DNA of 64,000 bases from Alteromonas genovensis (GTDB taxonomy: Bacteria; Pseudomonadota; Gammaproteobacteria; Enterobacterales; Alteromonadaceae). A program made the translations under genes and the position numbers. The stretch is from positions 124,001 through 188,000 of the forward strand of contig NZ_JAAAWO010000004.1 in NCBI RefSeq assembly GCF_010500895.1. Direction: 5' to 3'. Shown here piece by piece: positions 35,517 through 44,645 of this stretch (the stretch's first letter is position 1; each line of letters begins with the position of its first letter). Below the pieces are notes generated by a model. The model did not search any database. It worked only from the letters and a program-made list of their open reading frames with translations, and was not told where the DNA came from.

Positions 35517-35702
35517 TTGACTGTTCTTAAAAACACTTATACACAGATGCCTAGTTTACGCGTAAAAACCGAAATTAAGGCGACAAAATCAGAACTCACT
35601 ATTTTGTCATACTTTTTCTGCTCTGCGCGCTGCATTGTCTTTTTTACCGTTTCTCAGTGCTTATTAATAGTTATCGGCACTCTTTAAATAAGTGCCGTTT
35701 TT
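35517..35702 (+). ncRNA. Candidate small RNA ending at an orphan terminator
   Basis: CGGCACT (35675-35681) and AGTGCCG (35691-35697) form a strong stem followed by five Ts (35698-35702), pointing in the plus direction. No credible plus-strand gene precedes it; the nearest gene upstream, alkA, runs the other way. TTGACT (35517-35522) and TATACA (35538-35543), with 15-base spacing, could be a promoter, giving a transcript of about 150 bases. Boundaries are inferred. The remaining 35443-35804 space has no other element I recognise. Confidence 0.35.
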
Positions 35703-35804
35703 ACGCGCATTTGATAAATGACCAACCTATCCGCATAATATCGCCACCTTGATAACAACTGCCTATCTCTTATTGCAGAGAAGCCGGCCTAATGAGCTAA
35801 CTGT

Positions 35805-36947
35805 ATGCCAACTATTTTGCGCATTTCGATGTCGCGCTTTTTTCTAATGTGTGCATTGCCGCTGCTAGTGCTTTACTCGCACACATTGTCTGCTGACTGG
35901 CTTGATAACTATGCCAGCTATGTAAAAAAAGAGGCAGATAAATACAATGTACCTGGCTATGCATTTGTTTTTTATGAACAAGGGAAAACGCCCCGAGTTT
36001 ATGTGTACGGAAAAACGCGCAAGCGGGGCGGCGAAAAGGTAACCAAAGACACCGTATTTCGTCTGGCATCCGTATCGAAGACTTTCACAGCACTGCTTAG
36101 CGCTAAATTGGTAGAGCGAAACCAGCTATCGTGGAACACACCCATTAAAACCCTACTTCCAGACATTCCTTTCAAGGGCAAGGGTATGGAGGCACTAGAA
36201 CTTCAGCATATTATTGGGCAATCAAGCGGCTTTATGCCAAATGCCTACGATAATTTAATTGAAGCCGACTATTCATTAGAACGTGTACTAACCTCCCTAG
36301 GTGAGCTTGAGCCACTGTGTAAACCGGGAGACTGCTACACGTATCAAAACGCCTTGTTTGGCGCGCTAGAGTACTACTTCAGCGGGCAAGACACGTCTTA
36401 TTCTAGCCAAATTCAATCTTACCTTTTCTCTCCGCTGGGTATGACATCGTCAAGTGTTGGTAAAGGCGGGCTGCTTGCCTCAGAATCATGGGCACGCCCA
36501 CACATCGCCATTGCCCGCAATAAATGGCACGAGGGTAAAGTAGAAAGCAATTACTACCGCTTTTCACCTGCCGCCGGGGTTAACGCCAGTATTTACGACA
36601 TGACTATTTATTTGCAGGCATTGCTGGGAGAGTTTCCCACCGTAATCTCTAAAGAAATGGTGGAATATGTCACCACAGAACGAGTACGCACTAAGCGCGA
36701 AACCTATCGCCGAGGCTGGCGAGGTATGATTAACGACGCCCACTATGGCTTGGGTTGGCGTGTTTACGACCTTGATGGCAAACAGCTAAATTATCACGGC
36801 GGATGGGTAAAAGGTTATCGTGCAGACGTGGCTTTCATGCCTGAGAAAAAGGCGGGTTATGTCATGTTAATGAATGCAGAGTCGAACATGATTAACAGCG
36901 CTACTGCAGAGCTGTGGAAACGCTTTTTAAAACAAGCCGACGACTAA
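35805..36947 (+). CDS. Secreted class-C beta-lactamase-like serine hydrolase
   Basis: 380 residues with a signal peptide (FLMCALPLLVLYSHTLSA). The beta-lactamase/D-alanyl-D-alanine carboxypeptidase fold shows the SxxK motif in FRLASVSKTFTAL, a YxN motif in CYTYQNALFG, and an HGG motif in LNYHGGWVKGYRADV in the place of KTG. This group includes AmpC, esterases (EstB type) and peptidases, and true lactamase activity cannot be assumed. An alternative ATG at 35829 would still keep the signal. Single gene. A role in cell-wall or ester hydrolysis in the periplasm is most likely. Confidence 0.88.
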   Translation: MPTILRISMSRFFLMCALPLLVLYSHTLSADWLDNYASYVKKEADKYNVPGYAFVFYEQGKTPRVYVYGKTRKRGGEKVTKDTVFRLASVSKTFTALLSAKLVERNQLSWNTPIKTLLPDIPFKGKGMEALELQHIIGQSSGFMPNAYDNLIEADYSLERVLTSLGELEPLCKPGDCYTYQNALFGALEYYFSGQDTSYSSQIQSYLFSPLGMTSSSVGKGGLLASESWARPHIAIARNKWHEGKVESNYYRFSPAAGVNASIYDMTIYLQALLGEFPTVISKEMVEYVTTERVRTKRETYRRGWRGMINDAHYGLGWRVYDLDGKQLNYHGGWVKGYRADVAFMPEKKAGYVMLMNAESNMINSATAELWKRFLKQADD

Positions 36948-37041
36948 GCTCGCCGGCTCGTACTAACTCAATGGCTTATCACTGTGCTTGCTACTTTGAA
37001 TCTTCATATCCAGAAGAAAAGCTAGCCAAACGCAGCGGTAC

Positions 37042-38967
37042 CTACTTTGATTGTTTGAGGTAGGTATAACCGTTTAGACATTTTTCGTAAAAGTCTGTCC
37101 AGCGTACGCCTTCCCTAGGCTTGAGTTTACCATCCCACACATGTTTATCGATTAAGCGTTTAACGTCAGATGCCATGGCTCGAGGGTTATACTGCATAAC
37201 GTTAAGTACATCTTCTACCGATGAGCCTTTAACGACTTCCTCGATATAGAAATCTTCTGGATCGTCGTCATAGCTGTAAATATGTACTTCGTTTAAGCGA
37301 CCAAATAGGTTGTGCATATCACCCATTACGTCTTGATAAGCCCCAGTTAAGAACAACCCTACATAGTACGGTTCGCCCTGTTTTAACGGGTGCATAGGCA
37401 ACACGTCGGTAATTTCTCTGCCAATAGTGAACTGGTCAATTTTGCCATCGCTGTCGCAGGTAATATCTACCAAAGAGCAGTTCACCGTTGGCTCCTCGTT
37501 CATGCGCGTTAATGGCACTACTGGCAACAACTGATCGATTGCCCATGTGTCGGCAGCCGACTGGAACACAGAGAAGTTGCACAGGTACTGCGACGACAAG
37601 CTATAATCAAGCTCCTGCAGCTCTTCCGGTACGTATTCTTCGTTGCGATACCAGGTTTGCAGCCTGCCCATAATTTGCCAATACAGCGTTTCAATTTTGG
37701 CAAGTTCTTCAAGAGGAATGACGCGAAGTTTGAAAGCATCAAGAGCCTGCTCTTTGTACTGCGAGGCATCGTTATATACCTCATGCATGTTTTCTTGCTC
37801 ATCAAAGGTGTCAGCGAGTTCTCTAATATTCTTTAAGAAAAAGTGCTCACCTTCTTTAGCTGACGTATCCATGGTGGCGGCATTAGATTTAATTTCGCCC
37901 ACAATTTCAGTCACAACGCAGCTGTGGTGCGCCGTAATTGCGCGCCCGCTCTCACTCACTAAATGAGGATGAGGTACGCCCTCTAGGTCACACATCTCTT
38001 TCATGCCGTACACTACGTCAGCAACATATTCTTGCATGCTGTAGTTACGCGACGATTCGTTGGTTGAATTACTACCGTCGTAATCAATACCCAGGCCGCC
38101 GCCCACATCAACATAGTCTAACTCAAAGCCCATTTTATGAAGGTCGGCATAAATACGAGCGCCTTCAGTAACTGCTTCTTTCACCGCTCTGATATCGGTA
38201 AGCTGGCTACCAATATGAAAATGCAAAAGCTTAAGGCAGTGAGCCATGCCCTGCTCTTCTAAGTAGCGAGCAGCATTGATTATCTCGGTGATAGTAAGAC
38301 CAAATTTCGCTCTTTCGCCGCCTGAGCTTTCCCACTTTCCGCGACCTTTTACCGTCATTTTCGAGCGAACGCCGATAATAGGATCGATATCTAATTCTTT
38401 TGCTACTTTTACCAGCAGCAATAGCTCGGTGTATTTCTCTACAACCACGACTACGCGGCGACCAAGCTTGCGCCCTAGTAGGGCTAAGCGCATGACTTCG
38501 TCGTCTTTGTAACCATTTAAAATGGTGAGTGACTCTTCGTTTGTATTCATGGCTAGCACAGTTAAAAGCTCGGCTTTCGACCCGGCTTCTAGCCCGTAGT
38601 TGTAAGGTTTGCCGGCATCGACAATCTCTTCAACCACTTCGCGCATTTGGTTTACTTTTACTGGGTAAACGCCTTGATATTCGCCTTTGTACTCAGCTTC
38701 AGCAATCGATTTACGAAATGCCTTATTTAACCCTGCTACTTGCGAGCGCAAGATATCGTGAAAACGAACAACAACGGGGAACTGAACACCTTCTTTACGT
38801 ATATCTTCAATAACTGAATTGAAGTCTATGCGTATACTCGGATTTTCGGGCACGGGCGTAATGTGAACGTTGCCATTTTCACCAACCTGAAAATAACCGC
38901 CACCCCATTGAGAGACGCCGTAGACGCGCTCTGCTTCCTCGATACTCCAATTAGACAATATGGTCAC
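37042..38967 (-). CDS. speA: Biosynthetic arginine decarboxylase
   Basis: 641 residues, the usual length for SpeA. The PLP-binding Lys104 lies in GVYPVKVNQMREV, and the fold-III barrel shows HFHIGSQLTDIRAVKEAV and DVGGGLGIDYDGSNS. The second domain carries LVSESGRAITAHH and the C-terminal YNPRAMASDVKRL. It converts arginine to agmatine, the first step to putrescine and spermidine. The start is uncertain: a GTG at 38967 touches the AAGG site, and a TTG three codons later has better spacing. No speB is adjacent, so agmatine processing genes lie elsewhere. Confidence 0.97.
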   Translation of the reverse strand: MTILSNWSIEEAERVYGVSQWGGGYFQVGENGNVHITPVPENPSIRIDFNSVIEDIRKEGVQFPVVVRFHDILRSQVAGLNKAFRKSIAEAEYKGEYQGVYPVKVNQMREVVEEIVDAGKPYNYGLEAGSKAELLTVLAMNTNEESLTILNGYKDDEVMRLALLGRKLGRRVVVVVEKYTELLLLVKVAKELDIDPIIGVRSKMTVKGRGKWESSGGERAKFGLTITEIINAARYLEEQGMAHCLKLLHFHIGSQLTDIRAVKEAVTEGARIYADLHKMGFELDYVDVGGGLGIDYDGSNSTNESSRNYSMQEYVADVVYGMKEMCDLEGVPHPHLVSESGRAITAHHSCVVTEIVGEIKSNAATMDTSAKEGEHFFLKNIRELADTFDEQENMHEVYNDASQYKEQALDAFKLRVIPLEELAKIETLYWQIMGRLQTWYRNEEYVPEELQELDYSLSSQYLCNFSVFQSAADTWAIDQLLPVVPLTRMNEEPTVNCSLVDITCDSDGKIDQFTIGREITDVLPMHPLKQGEPYYVGLFLTGAYQDVMGDMHNLFGRLNEVHIYSYDDDPEDFYIEEVVKGSSVEDVLNVMQYNPRAMASDVKRLIDKHVWDGKLKPREGVRWTDFYEKCLNGYTYLKQSK

Positions 38968-39083
38968 CTTTTAAAAAGTGCGTTAGGGTTTACCTAACTT
39001 ATGCGTGCAAAAATGAGTCGCGTATTATAGACAAAGCCATAAATGTTGCGACGTAAAATATCGATTGTTTCGACTAATTTAAT

Positions 39084-39521
39084 TTATCGCGGCGTTGCTG
39101 TATCTATCCATGATGTTACGTATGCCATCACGCTTGGTTCAACTCTCTTATCAACGTCGCTTAAAAATGTGGTTACATCGTTAGTGCGACTAAAAGTAAA
39201 ATGCTGATTTTCTAAATAACGTTGTGCGATATGATTAGCATCAGTCGTATCATCTTCCAGCCACAATTCACTTAGTTGGTTTCTGCGGTCAAGTTGAATT
39301 GAGTCTTTAATACGTATAACGGTTTCTGTCTTTGTACTAGACCAAGAGCGCATATCAACGAATAAATGGAAGGGTTTGCCTTTTCTGCTTTGCAGTGCAT
39401 CTGACAGTTCGCCCAAGTAGGTAATATTAGTCCCCATACCCCAATGCCCACGAAGAGTGACTAAAATACAGTTCTGAAATATTTCAATATCAAATGGACG
39501 ATGAGACGGGTTGCCACGCAT
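39084..39521 (-). CDS. Hypothetical protein, STAS/SpoIIAA-like
   Basis: 145 residues, soluble. The order of strands and helices (IEIFQNCILVTLRGHWGM, then a helix, then PFHLFVDMRSWSST, then a helix) resembles SpoIIAA/STAS-fold proteins of unknown function common in marine gammaproteobacteria. There is no signal or membrane segment. The call is structural impression only. It is a single gene between speA and the pnt operon. Confidence 0.55.
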   Translation of the reverse strand: MRGNPSHRPFDIEIFQNCILVTLRGHWGMGTNITYLGELSDALQSRKGKPFHLFVDMRSWSSTKTETVIRIKDSIQLDRRNQLSELWLEDDTTDANHIAQRYLENQHFTFSRTNDVTTFLSDVDKRVEPSVMAYVTSWIDTATPR

Positions 39522-39563
39522 TACAGGTTTAACACTCGGTATTTGAAAAAGGCTGGTAAATCG

Positions 39564-39650
39564 ATGTTAGAACGTATTGAAAGATTAAACAACCTTGTAC
39601 TTGTTACATATTTTGTAGTTTTAGGCGGTGCGATTAAGGCGGCTTATTAA
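39564..39650 (+). CDS. Possible 28-residue small membrane protein
   Basis: ATG at 39564 opens a frame of 29 codons, MLERIERLNNLVLVTYFVVL then GGAIKAAY and a stop. It has a charged N-terminus and one hydrophobic stretch, the usual shape of bacterial small membrane proteins. AAAAAGG lies about 12 bases upstream, a weak site. It diverges from the STAS-like gene and is followed by a hairpin at 39674. It could be chance; no homologue was recognised. Confidence 0.3.
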   Translation: MLERIERLNNLVLVTYFVVLGGAIKAAY

Positions 39651-39673
39651 GTATGAGTTTTGACTATATGTTA

Positions 39674-39702
39674 GGCCCGGCGAACTGAGTTATTGCCGGG
39701 CC
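39674..39702 (-). terminator. Hairpin after pntB
   Basis: GGCCCGGC (39674-39681) pairs with GCCGGGCC (39695-39702). It lies about 30 bases after the pntB stop on the minus strand. The T-run on that side is weak, but the stem is very GC-rich; it could also end the small plus-strand frame. Confidence 0.6.
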
Positions 39703-39728
39703 CAATTTAGTCTTACCGATGAACGTGA

Positions 39729-41117
39729 TTAATCGTCACCAAATTCACGGATAATACTGTTGATGGTTTCTTTCGCATCACCTAGCACCATTCGCGTATT
39801 TTCTTTAAAGAAAAGTGGGTTATCCACCCCAGCAAAACCAGCATTGGCAGAACGCTTTAATACAAATACTGTTTTGGCGCGGTATGCCTCAATAACCGGC
39901 ATGCCATAAATAGGGCTACCTTTCATTTCTTTTGCGGCTGGATTAACTACATCATTGGCACCAATAACAATCACCACGTCATAATTTTCCATGCGAGGGT
40001 TTACATCGTCCATTTCGTACAGCTGATCGTAAGGAACATCGGCTTCGGCTAACAGTACGTTCATGTGCCCAGGCATACGCCCTGCCACTGCATGAATACC
40101 GTAATCTACCGTACAGCCGTTATCTTCCAGTAAAGACTGCAACTCACGCACTGCGTGCTGTGCTTGCGCAACCGCCATGCCATACCCTGGCACAACGAGT
40201 ACTGCTTGCGCTGCTTCTAACACGTAAAATGCATCTTGTGCGGCAAGTACCTTAATCTCGCCTTCAATTTTTTCGCCTGCCTCAACAGGTGTAGAAAATC
40301 CAGATAGCAGTACGTTCATTAGTGAGCGGTTCATGGCCTTACACATTATATTCGTCAGGATAAGTCCTGACGCGCCAACCAACAGCCCAGTAACAATAAG
40401 AATGGTGTTGCCGGTGGCCAAACCTGCAGCAGAGGCCGCTATGCCCGAGTAACTGTTAAGCAAGGCAATAACCACGGGCATATCAGCACCACCAATAGAA
40501 ATGGTGGCCAATAAGCCAAAGCTAAGTGCAATTGCGATAGCGCAATACAGCCACACTGCGTTTGATGGTTCGGTAGTAAACAAATAGCCAACGGCTAACA
40601 TGCCCACTAAATGAAGAATACTCAGCTCGCGAAGCCCGGTAAAAACAACCGCCTTTGAACTCATCTTCCCCGACAGTTTTCCCCACGCTACTACCGAGCC
40701 TGAAAAGGTAACGCCACCAACAAGTATGGTGAAAAATAGGGTTACAAAGGTAAACGCGCCGGCCGTTTCTAGCGCCGCTATGCCCATGCTCGATAACGTC
40801 GCCCAACCAAGTAACAGCGATGCTGCGCCACCAAAACCATTAAACAACGACACCATCTCTGGCATTGAAGTCATTTCAACGGTTTTTGCCTTCCACGCAC
40901 CGTAAGCGCCGCCAATAACAAACCCTAGCAATATATAGTGATAGCTGATGATCTGCTGATCGAGCAGAGTAACAACAACCGCTATAAACATACCAATAGC
41001 AGAAATAAAGTTACCTTTTTTCGCCGTATCTGGGTGACTCAACAACTTAAGACCAAGAATAAATAGTGCCGCAGCAACTACATACGCAAGGTTAATCGTG
41101 GTTACAATATCATTCAC
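39729..41117 (-). CDS. pntB: NAD(P) transhydrogenase subunit beta
   Basis: 462 residues. The N-terminal half has eight or nine membrane helices, and the C-terminal domain III binds NADP(H): VVPGYGMAVAQAQHAV, HAVAGRMPGHMNVLLAEA, IGANDVVNPAA and VLKRSANAGFAGVDNPLF, all PntB hallmarks. It forms the proton channel with PntA and couples proton flow to making NADPH from NADH. It is the last gene of the pntA1-pntA2-pntB operon, starting 11 bases after pntA2. Confidence 0.97.
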   Translation of the reverse strand: MNDIVTTINLAYVVAAALFILGLKLLSHPDTAKKGNFISAIGMFIAVVVTLLDQQIISYHYILLGFVIGGAYGAWKAKTVEMTSMPEMVSLFNGFGGAASLLLGWATLSSMGIAALETAGAFTFVTLFFTILVGGVTFSGSVVAWGKLSGKMSSKAVVFTGLRELSILHLVGMLAVGYLFTTEPSNAVWLYCAIAIALSFGLLATISIGGADMPVVIALLNSYSGIAASAAGLATGNTILIVTGLLVGASGLILTNIMCKAMNRSLMNVLLSGFSTPVEAGEKIEGEIKVLAAQDAFYVLEAAQAVLVVPGYGMAVAQAQHAVRELQSLLEDNGCTVDYGIHAVAGRMPGHMNVLLAEADVPYDQLYEMDDVNPRMENYDVVIVIGANDVVNPAAKEMKGSPIYGMPVIEAYRAKTVFVLKRSANAGFAGVDNPLFFKENTRMVLGDAKETINSIIREFGDD

Positions 41118-41128
41118 CTGCGTACTCC

Positions 41129-41410
41129 TTACTTCGTTTTCTTTTTGAACATATTTAGCATGCGGTCGGTGACCAAATAGCCCCCCACCACATTAATACT
41201 GGCCAGTGCCACCGCAATGGTACCCAACACGGTAGTTAACAAACTGTTGTCACTACCCGATGCCACTAAGGCGCCAACTAAGGTAATACCTGAAATAGCA
41301 TTTGAACCTGACATTAAGGGCGTATGAAGCGTAGCTGGCACTTTTCGGATGAGTTCAAAACCAAGAAACCCTGCCAATAACACGATAAAAAGTAAGTATA
41401 TGATTTCCAC
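41129..41410 (-). CDS. pntA2: NAD(P) transhydrogenase subunit alpha part 2
   Basis: 93 residues with three membrane helices. The sequence KVPATLHTPLMSGSNAISGI is the conserved first loop of the PntA membrane domain. In enteric bacteria this segment is fused to the C-terminus of PntA; here it is a separate gene, as in Rhodospirillum (PntAB). It begins two bases after the pntA1 stop. Confidence 0.95.
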   Translation of the reverse strand: MEIIYLLFIVLLAGFLGFELIRKVPATLHTPLMSGSNAISGITLVGALVASGSDNSLLTTVLGTIAVALASINVVGGYLVTDRMLNMFKKKTK

Positions 41411-41412
41411 AA

Positions 41413-42570
41413 TTAAGCTCCTTTGTATGCATTAAGCAGCATGTCGTTAGTAACGCTTCCCTGATGCGCAATAACGCAGCCAGCAAGAATATCGTCGTCC
41501 AAATCAAGGTTAAACGTATTGGTTTCTGTGTCGAAGAACTCGTCCACAAGGTTATAAATATTATTGGCGTACATGTCGGTGGCAGCTCGCGCGACAAACT
41601 GACTCCAGTAGCCATCGCCAATAACATTAACGCCATTCACCTCAACGGTTTCTCCAGCGACCGAGCCTTCAACATTACCGCCAGAGGTGGCCGCCATATC
41701 CACTACAACGCTGCCAGGTTTCATTAGCGCTAAGGTGTCTTTTGAAATAAGCACAGGGGGCTTTCGGCCAAACAGTTGCGCCGTTGTAATCACAATATCT
41801 GAATCGGCAATAGCGTCGCGCTGGGCGTCTTGCTGCTTGGCTTTTTGTTCTTCGGTAAGTTCTTTGGCGTAACCGTCTTTAGTTTGCCCGGTTTCACCAA
41901 TATCAATTTTAAGGAATTTTCCACCAAGAGACTCAACCTGCTCTGCAACCACTTCGCGAGTGTCGTAGGCAAGTACATTAGCGCCAAGGCGTTTTGCAGT
42001 TGCAATAGCCTGCAGGCCTGCCACGCCAGCGCCAATGATAAATACTTTGGCGGGTTTAATTGTGCCCGATGGCGTCATCATCATAGGTAAAATAGAAGGG
42101 AGCAAACTTGCAGCCTGCATCACCATTACATAGCCCGCTAAACTCGCTTGAGAGCTTAACGCATCCATCTTTTGTGCACGGGAAGAACGCGGGATCATTT
42201 CAACTGAAATAGCCGTAAGCTGCTTGTCAGCAATCGACTCAACAAGCGGTTGTTGAAAGAAAGGGTCAAGATGACCAACCACAATGGCCCCTTTTTTCAT
42301 CAACGCTAATTGCGCTTCGCTTGGCTTGTTGACGGCTACCACCATATCTGCAGATGATACTGCCTCATTCACACCACTAATGACGGAAACACCCACACCT
42401 TCATATTCTTTATCAGAGTAGCCAGAAAGTAGTCCTGCTCCGGCCTCAAGGATGATAGAAGCCCCTTTCTTAATTAGGCGCTGCGCGCTAGATGGCGTAA
42501 CAGCACACCGCTTTTCCACTTTATTTAGCGAGTCTGGCGTTTTAGATTCATTTAAAACAACAACTTTCAT
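41413..42570 (-). CDS. pntA1: NAD(P) transhydrogenase subunit alpha part 1
   Basis: 385 residues, matching the length of soluble PntAA proteins. It starts MKVVVLNESKTPDSLNKVEK, preceded by AAGGAG at proper spacing, so the longer upstream frame is rejected. Domain I binds NAD(H): GAGVAGLQAIATAKRLGANV and the RQD-loop region around residue 130 (SRAQKMDALSSQASLAGY). It works with PntA2 and PntB at the inner membrane. Confidence 0.96.
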   Translation of the reverse strand: MKVVVLNESKTPDSLNKVEKRCAVTPSSAQRLIKKGASIILEAGAGLLSGYSDKEYEGVGVSVISGVNEAVSSADMVVAVNKPSEAQLALMKKGAIVVGHLDPFFQQPLVESIADKQLTAISVEMIPRSSRAQKMDALSSQASLAGYVMVMQAASLLPSILPMMMTPSGTIKPAKVFIIGAGVAGLQAIATAKRLGANVLAYDTREVVAEQVESLGGKFLKIDIGETGQTKDGYAKELTEEQKAKQQDAQRDAIADSDIVITTAQLFGRKPPVLISKDTLALMKPGSVVVDMAATSGGNVEGSVAGETVEVNGVNVIGDGYWSQFVARAATDMYANNIYNLVDEFFDTETNTFNLDLDDDILAGCVIAHQGSVTNDMLLNAYKGA

Positions 42571-43222
42571 ACGCTTCTCCTTATTCTTAGGCACTTTGAG
42601 AATGACACTCTTTGTTCTCATTGAAACCATTTTATTCATTTATGCTGATTATTTTTTGACTAAATTAAACGCCCGTTTAAATTTTAATTACGTGATAGCG
42701 CGCGAAAAAAGCTGTTCGATTTTCACCCTAGGCCTCAGTAAACATACGCCCTGAATATATTTTTTACAAAAATTTTTAAGCTTGATTACATAACTATAAT
42801 TTATATGAAATTCACTTATATTTGTTTTCATTTGTCAGGATTGTAATTAGTAAAGGGAGATTTAAAGTATGGAGGTTGTTTTTTGCACAGCCGTAAAGGT
42901 ACAAAAAACGAGCAGAGCTTAGCAGTTCACCGAAAATTTCAACTCATTTATTGGGTAAAAAGGCGAGCCATATTTTTATCATTTCTCTTTTGCCATTTCT
43001 CTTTTGCCATTTCTTTTTTAACACATCTTTTTTGCCAAAATGTGATCAGTTATTAGAAAAAAAACGTTTACTCATTGCGCGTAAGACTTCATATGATATT
43101 GAGCGTTTTACTCACTAAAATATTACAACAAATACACCATCATCAGAGTACGCAGCCGATACGCTTTTTTTCAAAAAATGTGTTTAGAAAAAAATGTACC
43201 GTGTAGCGTGGGGAGAAAAATA
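42571..43222. other. Long upstream space of pnt operon and DUF6435 gene
   Basis: About 650 AT-rich bases without a convincing gene. It should contain the pntA1 promoter and that of the small DUF6435 gene. Apart from the 14-base tandem repeats near 42981, I see no terminator or known operator. Several poly-A and poly-T tracts suggest bent DNA. Confidence 0.4.
42981..43020. repeat. 14-bp tandem repeat
   Basis: ATTTCTCTTTTGCC occurs twice back to back (42981-42994, 42995-43008) and is followed by a third diverging unit beginning ATTTCTTTTTTA. The pyrimidine-rich strand is plus. Confidence 0.75.
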
Positions 43223-43396
43223 GTGTTTGGGCTTTTTAAATCGAATCCGTCAAAGAAAATGCGGAAAGAATACGACCAGCTTTTAGAGCGAGCCATGCTT
43301 GCGCAAAGAAAAGGCGATATTAAAACGTATTCTATGCTTACTGCAGAATCTGAAGATTTGTGGAAGAAAATAGAGGAAGTTGAAAAACAGCAGTAG
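43223..43396 (+). CDS. DUF6435 family small protein
   Basis: 57 residues starting at GTG (VFGLFKSNPSKKMRKEYDQL), with GGGAG seven bases upstream. The longer frame from 43178 lacks an SD and adds residues not expected in the family. The product is a charged two-helix protein (ERAMLAQRKGDIKTYSMLTA, then EDLWKKIEEVEKQQ). Members are short and of unknown function in marine gammaproteobacteria. Single gene. Confidence 0.8.
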   Translation: MFGLFKSNPSKKMRKEYDQLLERAMLAQRKGDIKTYSMLTAESEDLWKKIEEVEKQQ

Positions 43397-43507
43397 CTTT
43401 TGGCTTCTGCCAATATTGCTTCAATTCAAGACTTCATATCGCATTGTAGTGCGTATACCCGTAAACTAAAGCCCTAGTTAGTTAATTCAAATAAGGGCGC
43501 TGGCATT

Positions 43508-44221
43508 ATGGCATTCCGTTTCTTTATAACGATGTTATACGGCATCGTTATCGCATCTTCTTTTTTTCATCATAGTGCCAAGGCCATTGAAGCGGGACAA
43601 TACTACTATTTCATTTCTGAAAAATGCGAGCCACGCGGCCCACAAACGCCTGAAGAGCGTGGTGCAGTAACACCCGATGTTATGCTGTTTGAAGTGGTAC
43701 CTGCCGGCATTAGTGATTACTTTGTACACATGAATACCGAAGCACTTGTGCATTACACCGAAGAAGGGCAAGAATACTTAACTCGTCTAGAGGAAGAACA
43801 GGCCTATACCGCCGGTGGTGACAATAGCCACGGCAGCAATAGTATTCATCATGATTTTATGCTGCAGCGAGAAGCGATAAGCCTCAAAGATCTTATCGCG
43901 ACATTAAATAGTTTTTCTCAGCAGCAAACAGAGAAAGGGTATTACTATCGCACTATTTTGGCACTAGGTGATGAAAGGGCGAGGTTTAAAGCCGTAACTC
44001 GCGTGCGTTTAACAGAAAGTGCAGCGACTAACCGAATGCTGCTTTCTGACTACTCTACTAGTTACTATCTTCTAGATAAGGCTGGGAACGCCAACGCTAC
44101 TCCATTCATTAGTGTTGATCACAACGCTTTGATGCGAAAAAACATTCATCAATACAACAGCCCCTTTAACGCTTATACAGCAACACATGTATGCGGCGAA
44201 AAATGGGAATCGGGAATTTAG
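43508..44221 (+). CDS. Secreted hypothetical protein
   Basis: 237 residues with a signal peptide ([22 protein letters not shown]). The mature part shows no family I know. It has two cysteines (SEKCEP near the start and HVCGEKW near the end) that could form one disulfide, and Tyr-rich strands such as QYYYFISEK and DYSTSYYLL. The gene ends four bases into the convergent ppiC gene. A role in the periplasm is all that can be said. Confidence 0.7.
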   Translation: MAFRFFITMLYGIVIASSFFHHSAKAIEAGQYYYFISEKCEPRGPQTPEERGAVTPDVMLFEVVPAGISDYFVHMNTEALVHYTEEGQEYLTRLEEEQAYTAGGDNSHGSNSIHHDFMLQREAISLKDLIATLNSFSQQQTEKGYYYRTILALGDERARFKAVTRVRLTESAATNRMLLSDYSTSYYLLDKAGNANATPFISVDHNALMRKNIHQYNSPFNAYTATHVCGEKWESGI

Positions 44222-44499
44222 TTATTCCGATACAGGGTTTTAATAATATGAAAACCAAAGCGGGTTTTTATAGGCCCGTGTACTTTTAGCACTTCTTTTT
44301 TAAACACAACATCGTCAAATGCTTTTACCATTTGACCGCGACGAAATTCACCTAAATCACCGCCTCGCTTACCCGACGGGCATGTTGAATGCTTTTTGGC
44401 TAGCGTGCCGAAATTTTTACCTTTTTTAAGCTGCTCTAAAATAGAAAGCGCCTCTTTTTCGGTTTTTACCAAAATGTGCACTGCGGCTGCTGTTGCCAT
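44218..44499 (-). CDS. ppiC: Peptidyl-prolyl cis-trans isomerase C (parvulin)
   Basis: 93 residues, a single parvulin domain without signal, as in PpiC. Motifs: [47 protein letters not shown] and the terminal [18 protein letters not shown]. It catalyses prolyl bond isomerisation in the cytoplasm. It overlaps the end of the convergent secreted-protein gene by four bases. Confidence 0.95.
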   Translation of the reverse strand: MATAAAVHILVKTEKEALSILEQLKKGKNFGTLAKKHSTCPSGKRGGDLGEFRRGQMVKAFDDVVFKKEVLKVHGPIKTRFGFHIIKTLYRNN

Positions 44500-44609
44500 A
44501 TTACATTGCCCTTAATCTGAAATACGCAGTTTGAAATAGGACGGTTAGGATACACGCTTTCGTTTTGTTATTCCTTTCTGCTTTTGTGTTGTGCTAGCCC
44601 GCTACGCTA

Positions 44610-44645
44610 TTTCGCTTTACGATTTCGCTTTACGATTTCGCTCTA
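44610..44645. repeat. 13-bp tandem repeat across the LysR stop codon
   Basis: TTTCGCTTTACGA is repeated at 44610-44622 and 44623-44635, with a partial third unit at 44636-44645 that codes for the last residues of the LysR protein. The stop codon (44630-44632) lies inside the second unit. Confidence 0.75.

Noticed and set aside
35343..35687. 114-codon plus-strand frame upstream of the beta-lactamase-like gene
   Set aside because: It starts inside alkA on the opposite strand, has no SD and runs into the orphan terminator stem.
35805..36947. Beta-lactam resistance gene
   Set aside because: Only fold motifs are seen, with HGG instead of KTG; many relatives are esterases or peptidases, so resistance cannot be claimed.
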